NCBI GenBank assembly: GCA_017308375.1
Contig: JAFKEW010000043.1
Span: 62,001-126,000 of the forward strand
Reading direction: 5' to 3'
DNA from: Alphaproteobacteria bacterium
Lineage (GTDB): Bacteria > Pseudomonadota > Alphaproteobacteria > Micropepsales > Micropepsaceae
Length of the DNA: 64,000 bases
The notes under the pieces are model-generated. The model did no database searches. It worked only from the letters and a program-made list of their open reading frames with translations, and had not been told where the DNA came from. Below are positions 16,162 to 24,630 of the stretch, one piece after another. Every line of letters starts with the position of its first letter. Position 1 is the stretch's first letter. Made by a program: the position numbers and the translations under genes.

Positions 16162-17151
16162 TCAGCGTTCCTCGGGAAATCCCCGGCCTGCGGCGAGAGA
16201 GGCCGCCGTGCGCATGGCGCTCAGCATCATCGCCGGATCTGCGGTGCCCTTGCCGGCAATGTCATAGGCCGTTCCATGCGCGACCGTCACATGCAGGTAG
16301 GACGGCCCGAGGATGATGGCACAATTGCCGGAAAAGCCCCATGTCTTGACCGCGATGTGTCCCTGATCGTGATACATGGCGAGGACTATGTCGTAGCGGC
16401 CTTCGACGCATTGCCGGAACACGGAGTCGGGACTTACGGGCCCTTCGGCATCGATACCTTCAGCCCTCGCCCGCTCAACGCCGGGCGCGATGGCTTCGCG
16501 GTCTTCTTCTCCCATCGCGTGAGGGTTGAGGCCCGCGACGACAATCCGCGGGCGGGCGATCCCCCAGTTCCGCATCGCGCCGTCTATCTGGCGCAAGGCA
16601 AGCGCCACGAGATCGGGGCTGATGATTTCGCAAACCCGCCGGAGCGGAATATGGTCGGTCAGATGCGCGACGCGGAGCGGTCCCGTCAACAGGACAAGAT
16701 AGCTTTCGCCCGGCGTCGGGCTGACGATGCCCGGCACCTTGCGGGCAAGTTTGAGGGAGCCGGAGCTGATGGGCCCCATGACGCCGGCCGCAATGGACCC
16801 GCCGGATGCGAGGGCGCTCATTTCGTCGAGCCACAGCGCCGATGCCTCCCCGCCGCGCACCGTATCCTCCGCGAGCGGCAGTTCGGACGCTTTCAAGGCG
16901 CCTGAATCGATAATGTCGACGATGGCAGGGTCATCGCTCAGGTCGTCGATCGATCGGACTATTCGCACGCTGCACGGCACGCGGGTGATTTCGATCGCGC
17001 GCTCCATTGCCGCCGCGCTGCCGATCAGGACGGGAATGGACAGTTCATGCACCTGGCCGGTCGCGAGGGCGCGGGCAATCACCTCGGGGCCGACGCCCGC
17101 CGGATCTCCGATCATCGTGCCGATAACGGGCCGCGCTTGCTTGCTGTTCAT
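16162..17151 (-). CDS. PdxA-family dehydrogenase, probable cis-dihydrodiol (TphB-like) dehydrogenase
   Basis: 329-residue protein of the 4-hydroxythreonine-4-phosphate dehydrogenase family. Seen: GDPAGVGPEV at the N-terminus and three metal-ligand histidines in AHLTDHIPL, GLNPHAMGEED and YHDQGHIAVK. True PdxA makes pyridoxine, but family members in aromatic catabolism (for example TphB of terephthalate degradation) oxidise the cis-diol produced by a Rieske dioxygenase with decarboxylation. Here it directly follows the dioxygenase beta subunit gene (12 bp gap), which strongly favours the diol dehydrogenase role. A second copy for vitamin B6 synthesis would be expected elsewhere in the genome. 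Confidence 0.8.
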   Translation of the reverse strand: MNSKQARPVIGTMIGDPAGVGPEVIARALATGQVHELSIPVLIGSAAAMERAIEITRVPCSVRIVRSIDDLSDDPAIVDIIDSGALKASELPLAEDTVRGGEASALWLDEMSALASGGSIAAGVMGPISSGSLKLARKVPGIVSPTPGESYLVLLTGPLRVAHLTDHIPLRRVCEIISPDLVALALRQIDGAMRNWGIARPRIVVAGLNPHAMGEEDREAIAPGVERARAEGIDAEGPVSPDSVFRQCVEGRYDIVLAMYHDQGHIAVKTWGFSGNCAIILGPSYLHVTVAHGTAYDIAGKGTADPAMMLSAMRTAASLAAGRGFPEER

Positions 17152-17163
17152 GTCCTGCCGTCC

Positions 17164-17658
17164 TCAGACGTTGTAGACATCGATCATCGTGTCGGCGAGG
17201 TCGTTCAGAACGACGGTCTTCTTCCGGGCGATGAGCCAGGTATCGCCGTGCTCCGCCAGATCGTAGTCCGCCCATCCGTAGTAGGCGAGGGTCCGATCCT
17301 CGCGCACCGACTGAACCGTCCAGGAGGTCCGCGCATGGACACCGCCTTCCCGCTCCTCGACGGATAGCAGCGTAAACATGTGGCAGGTCCGCATGAGCGG
17401 CATCGTCGCGGACGACCGCCGCGACCGGATTCGGTAGATGCGATCCTCCAGACCGGCTCGGCTTGGATAGTAGATCAGCGAGATTTCGCTTTGCGGATCG
17501 ACCGTAAGTTCTCCGTCATCGTCCCATGCCGGCAACCAGTATTCGGCGTCCTCGCGATAAAGCGCCAGCCATTCATCCCATTTCCGCTCATCGAGGCAAA
17601 GCGCTTCCCCGCCAAGAAATCGCTGCACCGAAATCCAGCGCCGCTCGCCGCTCGTCAT
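17164..17658 (-). CDS. Aromatic-ring-hydroxylating dioxygenase, beta subunit
   Basis: 164-residue small subunit of an alpha3beta3 Rieske dioxygenase, with a cystatin-like fold. Seen: WDEWLALYREDAEYWLPAW and GLEDRIYRIRSRRSSA, close to BenB/XylY-type beta subunits. The start ATG overlaps the stop codon of the alpha subunit gene (ATGA at 17655-17658), so the two are translationally coupled and must be made in equal amounts. The subunit is structural and does not carry the metal sites. Confidence 0.88.
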   Translation of the reverse strand: MTSGERRWISVQRFLGGEALCLDERKWDEWLALYREDAEYWLPAWDDDGELTVDPQSEISLIYYPSRAGLEDRIYRIRSRRSSATMPLMRTCHMFTLLSVEEREGGVHARTSWTVQSVREDRTLAYYGWADYDLAEHGDTWLIARKKTVVLNDLADTMIDVYNV

Positions 17659-19067
17659 TCGGCGGCCTCCGAACGATCGCTTTCGCGCGTGAGGAGGGCT
17701 TCCACCCGCTCCTGCGCGGTCGCGCGTTTCATTCGCTCGATCCATTCCTTGTGCATGGTCACGAAAAGTCCTTCATCGGCGACATTGACGCTGCTCATGG
17801 TCGCGTCGATGTTGAGCCCCTTGCCAAATTTCCCCGACCCTTGAACGCCTCTCGTAGCCCCGCGCGACAAGTCGTTATAGCGACCACCATCGCGGCCATA
17901 CGCGATCTGGCAATTGTTGAACTCCGTCAAATCGTCCGGCGTGGCCATGCCGCTGGCATTGAAGAAATCCTCATACTGGCGAATGCGCATCGCCCGCGCC
18001 CGCGCGCTTTCGCCGACCGGCGCGATGCAATATGTCGTGATTTCCGTTTCATCGACCGAGATCGGACGCACGATGCGGACTTGCGTGCTGACCTGATCCA
18101 TCAGGAATACATTCGGAAACAAAAGAAGATTTCGCGTGGTTTCGGTCATCCAGCGGGAGCGCTCCTCGCCGAATTTCCGCTTGTACTGGTCGACAAACTC
18201 AAAATTGGGCCGGGAGGCAGAACTGGCCGACGCGTTCCAGATCAAAGCGTGTCCGTAATCGAATGAGAAAAAACCTCCCTGATCCGTCTTCATCCACGCG
18301 GATACGTTTGCGCTCTTGGTAGGGTTCGCGGAACCGCCCGTCATCCGGTTTGCGACGGTCAACAGGTAGTTGGAATGCACGGTCGGCACATGATATCCAT
18401 CGAGACCGTTCTCGGTCTGCATCTTCCAGTTGCCGCGATAGGTATACCGCCCGACCCCTCGCACAATTTCGAGCTTCCCTTCCGGCGACTGGTCCACCAT
18501 AAGGTCGATGAAGGTCTTCGCACCCGCAAGGTAATCGTCCAGCGGAGGCACGTCCGCCGAAAGGCTGGCGAAAATGAATCCCTTGTAGGATTCCAGGCGT
18601 CCGACTTCGTGGAGGCCCAGATCGCTCCGGTCGAAATGTTCCGGATACGCCCCATTTTCCTCGTCCGTGACATTTAGCAGCGCGCCATCGTTGCTGAATG
18701 TCCAGCCGTGAAACGGGCATGTGAATGTCGTTCGCCTGCCCCGTTTTTCCCGGCACAGCCGCGCGCCGCGATGCGTGCACGCATTTACGAAGCATTTCAA
18801 TTCACGCGACCGGTTCCGGGTCAGAAGCACGGGTTGACGACCGATTGTCAGGGTCAGAAAGGCGCTTTCGTTGGCGAGCTGGCTTTCATGGGCGAGAAAC
18901 ACCCAGTTGCGTTCGAAGATGTGCTTCATCTCGAGATCGAACAATTCAGGATCGGTGAATATGGCGCGGTCGAGCATGAAGCGCCCGCTCGACGTGTCCT
19001 CGACAAGCCACGAATCGAGACCGTGGCGAATGCGATCGAATGAGTTGCTCACACCGGATGTACTCAT
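17655..19067 (-). CDS. Aromatic-ring-hydroxylating dioxygenase, alpha subunit (benzoate-dioxygenase-like)
   Basis: 470-residue catalytic subunit. The Rieske cluster ligands are seen in CTHRGARLC and CPFHGWTF. The iron site GLDGYHVPTVH has the canonical bridging Asp. The text around FLAHESQL, MVDQSPEGKLEI, FPNVFLMDQVSTQVR and FFNASGMATPDDL follows BenA/XylX-type benzoate and toluate dioxygenases. The enzyme probably makes a cis-diol from an aromatic or unsaturated carboxylic acid. Reductase (benC) and SDR diol dehydrogenase (benD) are not adjacent; a PdxA-like gene takes the benD position. The start at 19067 has a GGAAG site. Confidence 0.9.
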   Translation of the reverse strand: MSTSGVSNSFDRIRHGLDSWLVEDTSSGRFMLDRAIFTDPELFDLEMKHIFERNWVFLAHESQLANESAFLTLTIGRQPVLLTRNRSRELKCFVNACTHRGARLCREKRGRRTTFTCPFHGWTFSNDGALLNVTDEENGAYPEHFDRSDLGLHEVGRLESYKGFIFASLSADVPPLDDYLAGAKTFIDLMVDQSPEGKLEIVRGVGRYTYRGNWKMQTENGLDGYHVPTVHSNYLLTVANRMTGGSANPTKSANVSAWMKTDQGGFFSFDYGHALIWNASASSASRPNFEFVDQYKRKFGEERSRWMTETTRNLLLFPNVFLMDQVSTQVRIVRPISVDETEITTYCIAPVGESARARAMRIRQYEDFFNASGMATPDDLTEFNNCQIAYGRDGGRYNDLSRGATRGVQGSGKFGKGLNIDATMSSVNVADEGLFVTMHKEWIERMKRATAQERVEALLTRESDRSEAAE

Positions 19068-19186
19068 AGCGCTTCCTTCCTCGCCGTTTGGCCGGCCACA
19101 AGACCGGCACGCGATTGTTTTCTCCGCTCCAGCGACAAACTTGCTTCGACCTTCAACGAACCCGGAGTCCGTCGCATCGCAATGCG

Positions 19187-19939
19187 TCACATGGTCGTGT
19201 AGCCTCCGTCGACGACAACCTCGGAGCCGGTCATGTAGGACGACTCGTCGGAGGCCAAAAACAGGACCGCATAGGAAACCTCGACGGGTTCGGCCGGCCG
19301 ACCAATAAGCGTAGCGCTCAAGACCTGTTTGGCGACATCCGCATCGCCGAGAAGATCCTTTGTCATATTCGTGCGGATGATTCCGGGGTGTACGGAATTC
19401 ACGCGAATCTTGAAAGGCGCATAATCCACAGCCGTCGATTTCGTCAGCAGGCGAACGGCGCCCTTCGATGCCTGATACGCCGCCGTGGCGGGCGCGCCGA
19501 TCAGTCCGTAGATCGAGGAAATATTGACGATCGAACCGCCGCCGGCCGCCTTCATCGCGGGCAATATATATTTTGTGCCATAGAATACGCTTTTTACATT
19601 GACGTCGAGAACGCGCGCGAAGTCTTCATTCGAGGTGTCTTGCACAGCGGAAAAAACGAGAATACCGGCATTATTCACGAGGATGTCGACGCGTCCGAAA
19701 GTGGACATCGCCTCCTGTGAAATCCGTTCCCAATCCGAGACGCTCGACACGTCATGTTTGAAAAATCGCGCCTGCCCACCTTGATCGTTAATCTCCTCGA
19801 CCACGGCGTTGCCGCCCTTCTCGTCCATGTCGGTCACGATCAGCGTTGCGCCTTCGCGCGCAAGCAGCAAGGCGTGGGAACGCCCCATGCCGTTGGCGCC
19901 GCCCGTCACAAAGGCGATTTTCCCGTCTACCCGTCCCAT
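19187..19939 (-). CDS. SDR-family NAD(P)-dependent oxidoreductase
   Basis: 250-residue classical short-chain dehydrogenase. Seen: TGGANGMG (cofactor), NNAG, catalytic Ser in IVNISSIYG, YQASK (Tyr and Lys), and C-terminal YMTGSEVVVDGGYTTM. The full triad is intact, so it should oxidise or reduce an alcohol/ketone. Sequences of this type include hydroxysteroid and cyclohexanol dehydrogenases. The start at 19939 has GGAGG six bases upstream. It lies 119 bp upstream of the dioxygenase alpha gene on the same strand and 57 bp downstream of the acyl-CoA synthetase. The substrate is unknown. Confidence 0.85.
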   Translation of the reverse strand: MGRVDGKIAFVTGGANGMGRSHALLLAREGATLIVTDMDEKGGNAVVEEINDQGGQARFFKHDVSSVSDWERISQEAMSTFGRVDILVNNAGILVFSAVQDTSNEDFARVLDVNVKSVFYGTKYILPAMKAAGGGSIVNISSIYGLIGAPATAAYQASKGAVRLLTKSTAVDYAPFKIRVNSVHPGIIRTNMTKDLLGDADVAKQVLSATLIGRPAEPVEVSYAVLFLASDESSYMTGSEVVVDGGYTTM

Positions 19940-19996
19940 GCAGTCCTCCCGTTGCGGGTGCCGCGCCGACTCCGGCGCTGTCACTCAAATCGTCGT

Positions 19997-21607
19997 CTAG
20001 GCAATCCCAAGCTCGCGTTTCGCGAAATCGGTAACGCCCTTGTAGTCGGCCTTGCCGTTCGGCGCGCGAAGAGGCACGGCGCCAACCAGAATGCGCTTGG
20101 GCGTTTTGTAGCCGGCGAGGTGCGAGCGGACGTGCTTGCGCAAATCCTCTTCGTCAAACTTCGCGCCGGTCGCCAGCATGACGATGCCGGTGACCGCCTG
20201 ACCCCATTTCTGATCGGGTACGCCGACGACAAGCGCATCCTCGACGGCGGGATGCGTCTTCAGAACTTCCTCGATCTCCTCCGGGTAGACCTTCTCGCCC
20301 GCCGTGTTGATGCAGACGCTGCCGCGTCCCAGCAATGTCAGGCTGCCGTCCTTTTCCACAACGCACCAATCGCCGGGAACGGAATAGCGGGCCCCGGCGA
20401 TGGTCTTGAAGGTCTTGGCGGTCTTTTCCGTATCCTTGTAGTAGCCAACGGGAATCGGCCCCCCCAGGGCGATGATGCCCGGCTTGCCGCTGCCGGGTTC
20501 GACCGGCTGATCGTTTTCATCGAACACGCGGCACCGGCCGCCGATCTGGAACCTGGCGGTCTTGACCTCGCCGGCGCTCGTCATGATCGAACTGCCGAAA
20601 CCGAGCCCCTCCGAAGCGCCGAAGGAATCCATCAGGATGACATTGGGTAAATGCCTGAGCAGGCCGCGCTTCACTTCCGTGCTCCACATAACGCCGGAAG
20701 AAACGATCGAGACGACGCTGGTCAGGTTGTATTTGTCGGGCGCCTCGTCGAGCGCCGCCAGCATCGGTCGGGCAAAAGCGTCGCCGACGATTGCCAGCGA
20801 ATTGACACCACGGCGCGAAACCGCCGACCAGAGTTCATGCGCGTCGAGGGTCGGGCTCTCCAGCGTGACGATGCAGCCGCCGCTCATCATATTGCCTATA
20901 GCCGTAATGAAGCCGGTGCCGTGCATCAGCGGGCAGGCAGGCATCGTCTTGGGTCCCGGACCGGAAGTCTTGATAAATTCGACCAACGCGGGAAGTGTCT
21001 CCGGGATCGGACCCAGCGCTCGAAGCGTCGTAAGCTGAGCTTCGCGCATGTCGTCGTGGCGCCACATGACGCCTTTGGGCATGCCCGTCGTGCCACCTGT
21101 ATAGATGAACAGTAAATCGTCCGGAGACCGCTCGATGCCGAGAGGCGCGCCATCTCCGCCGGTGACGATCTTTTCGTAATTTTCCGCGAAGGGCGCGGCG
21201 GATCCGTCTTCGTTCACCTCAATGAACGTGGCGACTTTCGTCAGCCGATCTTTCAGTTCGACGATGATGTCCCGGAACTCGGAACCGTAAACGACCGTTT
21301 GCGCGTCGGAATCATTAAAGATGTAGAAAACTTCGTCCGCCTTGTAGCGGTAGTTGATGTTGACGTGGACAAGACGGCTCTTGAAGCAGGCCGCCATGGT
21401 CTCGACATATTCGGGCCGGTTTCGCATATAGAACGCGACCTTGTCGCCGGGCCTGGCGCCGCGCGCGATCAGCGCGCGCCCGAGATTGTTGGACCTCCGT
21501 GTCGTTTCTTCCCATGTGATCACCCGATCGCCATGAATAAGGGCGGGCGCATCCTGCGGCAAAACCGCCGAGATACTGTCGAGGATGTCACCGAAATTCC
21601 ACGCCAT
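19997..21607 (-). CDS. AMP-forming acyl-CoA synthetase (FadD3/FadD19-like)
   Basis: 536-residue ANL ligase. Seen: YTGGTTGMPKGVMWRHDD (P-loop region), the A5 region DSFGASEG, GRGSVCINTAGEKVYPEE (A8) and the C-terminal catalytic Lys in APNGKADYK. The YTGGTTG form and the GVMWRHDD continuation are common in actinobacterial steroid and proteobacterial terpene acid ligases, so a bulky carboxylic acid substrate is likely. It is downstream of the thiolase-DUF35 pair (152-bp gap) and upstream of the SDR, in the same orientation. Exact substrate unknown. Confidence 0.87.
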   Translation of the reverse strand: MAWNFGDILDSISAVLPQDAPALIHGDRVITWEETTRRSNNLGRALIARGARPGDKVAFYMRNRPEYVETMAACFKSRLVHVNINYRYKADEVFYIFNDSDAQTVVYGSEFRDIIVELKDRLTKVATFIEVNEDGSAAPFAENYEKIVTGGDGAPLGIERSPDDLLFIYTGGTTGMPKGVMWRHDDMREAQLTTLRALGPIPETLPALVEFIKTSGPGPKTMPACPLMHGTGFITAIGNMMSGGCIVTLESPTLDAHELWSAVSRRGVNSLAIVGDAFARPMLAALDEAPDKYNLTSVVSIVSSGVMWSTEVKRGLLRHLPNVILMDSFGASEGLGFGSSIMTSAGEVKTARFQIGGRCRVFDENDQPVEPGSGKPGIIALGGPIPVGYYKDTEKTAKTFKTIAGARYSVPGDWCVVEKDGSLTLLGRGSVCINTAGEKVYPEEIEEVLKTHPAVEDALVVGVPDQKWGQAVTGIVMLATGAKFDEEDLRKHVRSHLAGYKTPKRILVGAVPLRAPNGKADYKGVTDFAKRELGIA

Positions 21608-21759
21608 GTAATCCTCCCTGAAAAATCCGGTCCTTGGGGGTCGGCTTTCTTGCGATCAAGCCGTTCCGTCCTTAACCGTCATTGTCTCAACCGAGCCGTC
21701 GCCGGACGTTCCGGCAGGAAGTCAACCCCCCCGGAATGCCGGTCAACGAAGATTCCGCA

Positions 21760-22152
21760 TCATGCGCACGTGAACACCGGCAACGCGTATCCATCGCCGG
21801 CCTCGGAGAATTTGACCCTGACTTTCTGTCCGATGCGAATCTTGTCGATTTCGCAATCGACGATATTCGTGAGCATCGAAACCCCTTCATCAAGCTTAAC
21901 ATAGGCGATGACATAAGGCGGCTTGGCTTGCCTCGTGACCGAATAGCTGTAGATCACGCCATTGCCTGATGCCTCGACGAACGCCGTGTCATCCGAGAAG
22001 CAATGCGGGCAAATAGTCCGCGGATAATGGTGCACCTTGCCGCAGGCGTCGCAAGCCCGGATCAGGAGTTGCCCCTTGGCAGCACCTTCCCAGTAGGGTT
22101 TGCTCTCGGAATTGACTACAAGGTTGATCTTGCTTTTCTGGTCGGTGCTCAT
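21760..22152 (-). CDS. DUF35 zinc-ribbon/OB-fold protein (thiolase/aldolase partner)
   Basis: 130-residue protein with an N-terminal rubredoxin-like zinc ribbon (CDACGK and CPHC, four cysteines) and a C-terminal OB fold. DUF35 proteins act as obligate partners of thiolase-like enzymes, for example ChsH2 with the Ltp2 aldolase of steroid side-chain breakdown, archaeal HMG-CoA synthase complexes and acetone carboxylase-like systems. The gene overlaps the end of the thiolase-like gene by 4 bp (ATGA at 22149-22152), which supports a stoichiometric complex. Confidence 0.88.
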   Translation of the reverse strand: MSTDQKSKINLVVNSESKPYWEGAAKGQLLIRACDACGKVHHYPRTICPHCFSDDTAFVEASGNGVIYSYSVTRQAKPPYVIAYVKLDEGVSMLTNIVDCEIDKIRIGQKVRVKFSEAGDGYALPVFTCA

Positions 22153-23324
22153 GCGTCTTCACTCCCGAGGATAACGGTTGCGCTGCCCATACGCGATCCC
22201 AGAAGCCCGCCGGTTCCATGCGCCAGTGCAATATCGCAATTGCGAACCTGAACCTTCGGATGAGCCTCACCGCGAAGCTGGCGGACTGCTTCAAGAACTT
22301 TGGTCATGCCACCGCGATTGCCCGGGTGATTGTTGCACAATCCCCCGCCATCCGTGTTGAAGGGCAACTTGCCGACGCCGGAAATCAGATTGCCGTCCGA
22401 GACGAACTTCCCGCCCTCACCTTTTTTGCAAAAACCCAGATCTTCGAGCGTTTCCAGCACTGTAATGGTGAAGGAATCGTAGATAGAGGCGTATTTAATG
22501 TCGGTGGGCGTGACGCCGGCTTCAGCGAAAGCTTTGGGCCCGCTCCAACGCGCGCCGGAATAGGTTAGATCGACCTGGCCCGCCGCGAGATGCTTGGGCG
22601 CCTCACCGGCGCCGAGAACCTTGACGCGAGTACGCTTCAGCGACTTCGCCACTTCCGGGCTCACCATCACAACGCCGCCGCCGCCATCGGTGATGACGCA
22701 ACAGTCGAGCCTGTGCAACGGATCGGCAATCATCGGTGAATTGACAACATCCTCCACGGTCACAACGTCGCGGAGCCTGGCATGTTCATTGTGCTGGGCG
22801 TGGTGGGATGCGGCGACCTTGATCCATGCGAGCTGCTCGCTGGTGGTGCCGTATTCGTACATATGCCGCATCGCACACATGGCGTACATATTTGTGACGT
22901 TGGGGCCATAAGGCATTTCGAACGGAAAGTCCGGCGCTTGCTGGTTGTAGTAACGGACGGGCTTGCCTTCTTTCGCATCGGCAACCGGCCGGCCTGCCAG
23001 CGTGATCAGCGCCACATTGCAATGCCCCGCGGCGATGGCCTGCGCGGCGTGACTGACATGGACGATGTAGGAAGACCCGCCGGTCTCCGTGCTGTCCATA
23101 TGACGCACATTATTGAGGCCCATATATTCGATCATGTTGATCGGGCCCAACCCGGGCGCGTCGCCGGCGCAGAAATATGCGTCAACATCGTCCTTTGAAA
23201 GACCTGCGTCCGCCAGCGCGCCCTTCGCGATCTCGGCGTGAAGTTGCGGCAGCGTCTTGTCCAGCGCCGCGCGGCACGGATGCTCGTAAATGCCGACTAT
23301 GTAGGATTTTCCGTTGATACCCAT
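22149..23324 (-). CDS. Thiolase-superfamily protein lacking the nucleophilic Cys (Ltp2-type acyl-CoA aldolase candidate)
   Basis: 391-residue thiolase fold protein of the SCP-x/lipid-transfer subgroup. The position of the acyl-accepting cysteine reads MDSTETGGSSY, with no Cys, while the C-terminal His motif (NNHPGNRGG) and the glycine loop AHGTGGLLGS are kept. Loss of the Cys together with a coupled DUF35 partner is the pattern of Ltp2/ChsH2 aldolases, which cleave a C-C bond of beta-hydroxy acyl-CoAs instead of performing thiolysis. An inactive or degradosome-scaffold role is possible. It is the first gene of a seven-gene minus-strand run; the divergent crotonase starts 129 bp away. Confidence 0.85.
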   Translation of the reverse strand: MGINGKSYIVGIYEHPCRAALDKTLPQLHAEIAKGALADAGLSKDDVDAYFCAGDAPGLGPINMIEYMGLNNVRHMDSTETGGSSYIVHVSHAAQAIAAGHCNVALITLAGRPVADAKEGKPVRYYNQQAPDFPFEMPYGPNVTNMYAMCAMRHMYEYGTTSEQLAWIKVAASHHAQHNEHARLRDVVTVEDVVNSPMIADPLHRLDCCVITDGGGGVVMVSPEVAKSLKRTRVKVLGAGEAPKHLAAGQVDLTYSGARWSGPKAFAEAGVTPTDIKYASIYDSFTITVLETLEDLGFCKKGEGGKFVSDGNLISGVGKLPFNTDGGGLCNNHPGNRGGMTKVLEAVRQLRGEAHPKVQVRNCDIALAHGTGGLLGSRMGSATVILGSEDA

Positions 23325-23453
23325 CCCTATTCCCTTATCATGATTTCCTTATTGCTTAGCGCATTCATGGGGGAAACGTCCAGCCCGTCCACGAAAGGCG
23401 GAAGCGGCGGTTACGACCGATCGGAAGAACAGATCGAGCGAGGGAGAAACGGA

Positions 23454-24209
23454 TTGGGGACGGTGAAGATTGAAAACGCGGGCGGCGTCAGGACCGTCAC
23501 GCTTGCACGCGCTGAAAAGCGCAATGCCCTTGACGGAGGAATGCTCGATGGCCTGACCGCCGCTTTTCGGCAGACACCGCCCGAGGAAGAACGCGTCACC
23601 GTTATTCGCGCCGAAGGCTCTGTGTTCTGTTCTGGCCTCGATTTGCGCGTGCGAGACGCAGGAACGCTCGGGGCGGTGTCCATCGAAACGATGCTGCACG
23701 CGATCGAGACCTATCCCTTGCCGGTGGTCGCGGTCGTTCAGGGCGATGCGATCGCCGGCGGCAATGAACTTGCGCTGCACTGCGATTTTGTCATCGCCAG
23801 CACGGACGCGCGATTTGGCATGTCGCTCGCCAAAATCGGCCTCGCTCCCACATGGTTCCTAGCGAAGAAAATTCTCGAAGTCGCCGGGCCGGTCGGTGCA
23901 CGGGAAATGCTGTTGCTGGGCGACCTCCTGACCGCGCACCGGATGCACGAACTCGGGCTGATAGCCCGAATCGCGCCTGCCGCCGGACTGGAGGCGGAGG
24001 CCTCGAGGATCGTCTCCCGACTGGCCGCCAACGCGCCGCTGTCCTTACGGGCCATGAAGGCGGTGCTGGTGCGCGCCATGACTTTCCGCGACGGCATACC
24101 GCACGAGGATATAGACCGGCTTGTGCGCGCCGCGGGAGACAGTGCCGACGCGCGGGAGGGCATTGCCGCCCTCATCGAGCGCCGGACGGCGGTTTTCAAA
24201 GGCCAGTAA
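23454..24209 (+). CDS. Enoyl-CoA hydratase/isomerase family protein
   Basis: About 251-residue crotonase. Seen: FCSGLDLRV (oxyanion hole), DAIAGGNELALHCDFVIA, then FGMSLAKIGLAPTW. The first hydratase glutamate position is Leu; the second is kept (GAREMLLLG). A single glutamate is typical of delta3-delta2-enoyl-CoA isomerases. The start is uncertain. TTG at 23454 lies 7 bases after GGGAG and gives the usual crotonase N-terminus; GTG at 23463 or ATG at 23340 are alternatives. It begins a plus-strand run divergent from the thiolase run. Confidence 0.8.
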   Translation: MGTVKIENAGGVRTVTLARAEKRNALDGGMLDGLTAAFRQTPPEEERVTVIRAEGSVFCSGLDLRVRDAGTLGAVSIETMLHAIETYPLPVVAVVQGDAIAGGNELALHCDFVIASTDARFGMSLAKIGLAPTWFLAKKILEVAGPVGAREMLLLGDLLTAHRMHELGLIARIAPAAGLEAEASRIVSRLAANAPLSLRAMKAVLVRAMTFRDGIPHEDIDRLVRAAGDSADAREGIAALIERRTAVFKGQ

Positions 24210-24224
24210 AAGGTGACAAAACCA

Positions 24225-24563
24225 ATGTCTGTTCGAATGAAAAAAGCCTGGCAGGAGCTCACGGCCGCCAACGTCGCGGCGCTCGGCGGCGAGCTTGGCA
24301 TCTACCAGATCGCCGACGAAAAAGAACATGTCCTCCGCATCGGTTTCGCTGGCGGGCGTTCCCTTTTCGGGTTGCGGGGTGAACTCCTCAAGGCGCTGGA
24401 AGAATATCGCGGCGGCCGCACCCTCTTCCGCGTCGAAATAAATTGCCAATACATGAGCCGTTACGAAGAACTTCTGATGGTTCATATGGCCGATCACGGA
24501 TCGCTCCCGGCGGGAAACGCCTTCGAAGGCAACCGCAAAATCGGCCGGCTGAGCATCGGCTGA
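24225..24563 (+). CDS. Small GIY-YIG-like protein of unknown function
   Basis: 112 residues, no signal peptide. The sequence shows GIYQI, and 13 residues after the first Gly comes RIG (spacing as in GIY-x10-YIG). An Arg in GLRGEL, a Glu in SRYEELLMVH and an Asn in LPAGN follow in the GIY-YIG nuclease order. This suggests a GIY-YIG fold, possibly with nuclease residues altered (Tyr to Arg in the second motif). It is embedded between a crotonase and an acyl-CoA dehydrogenase in an apparent catabolic operon, an unexpected place for a nuclease. The ATG at 24225 has AAAGGTGA about 8 bases upstream. Function unknown. Confidence 0.65.
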   Translation: MSVRMKKAWQELTAANVAALGGELGIYQIADEKEHVLRIGFAGGRSLFGLRGELLKALEEYRGGRTLFRVEINCQYMSRYEELLMVHMADHGSLPAGNAFEGNRKIGRLSIG

Positions 24564-24630
24564 GATATCCGAAACGACGCGAGAAAGTACAAGGCCGCGA
24601 AGGCCGTACGACAGCAAGGGAAGGAAGATC

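Noticed and set aside
16162..17151. Vitamin B6 enzyme PdxA as the primary role
   Set aside because: Family match is clear, but the 12-bp spacing to the dioxygenase beta gene and the TphB precedent make the diol dehydrogenase role more likely; PdxA activity is not excluded.
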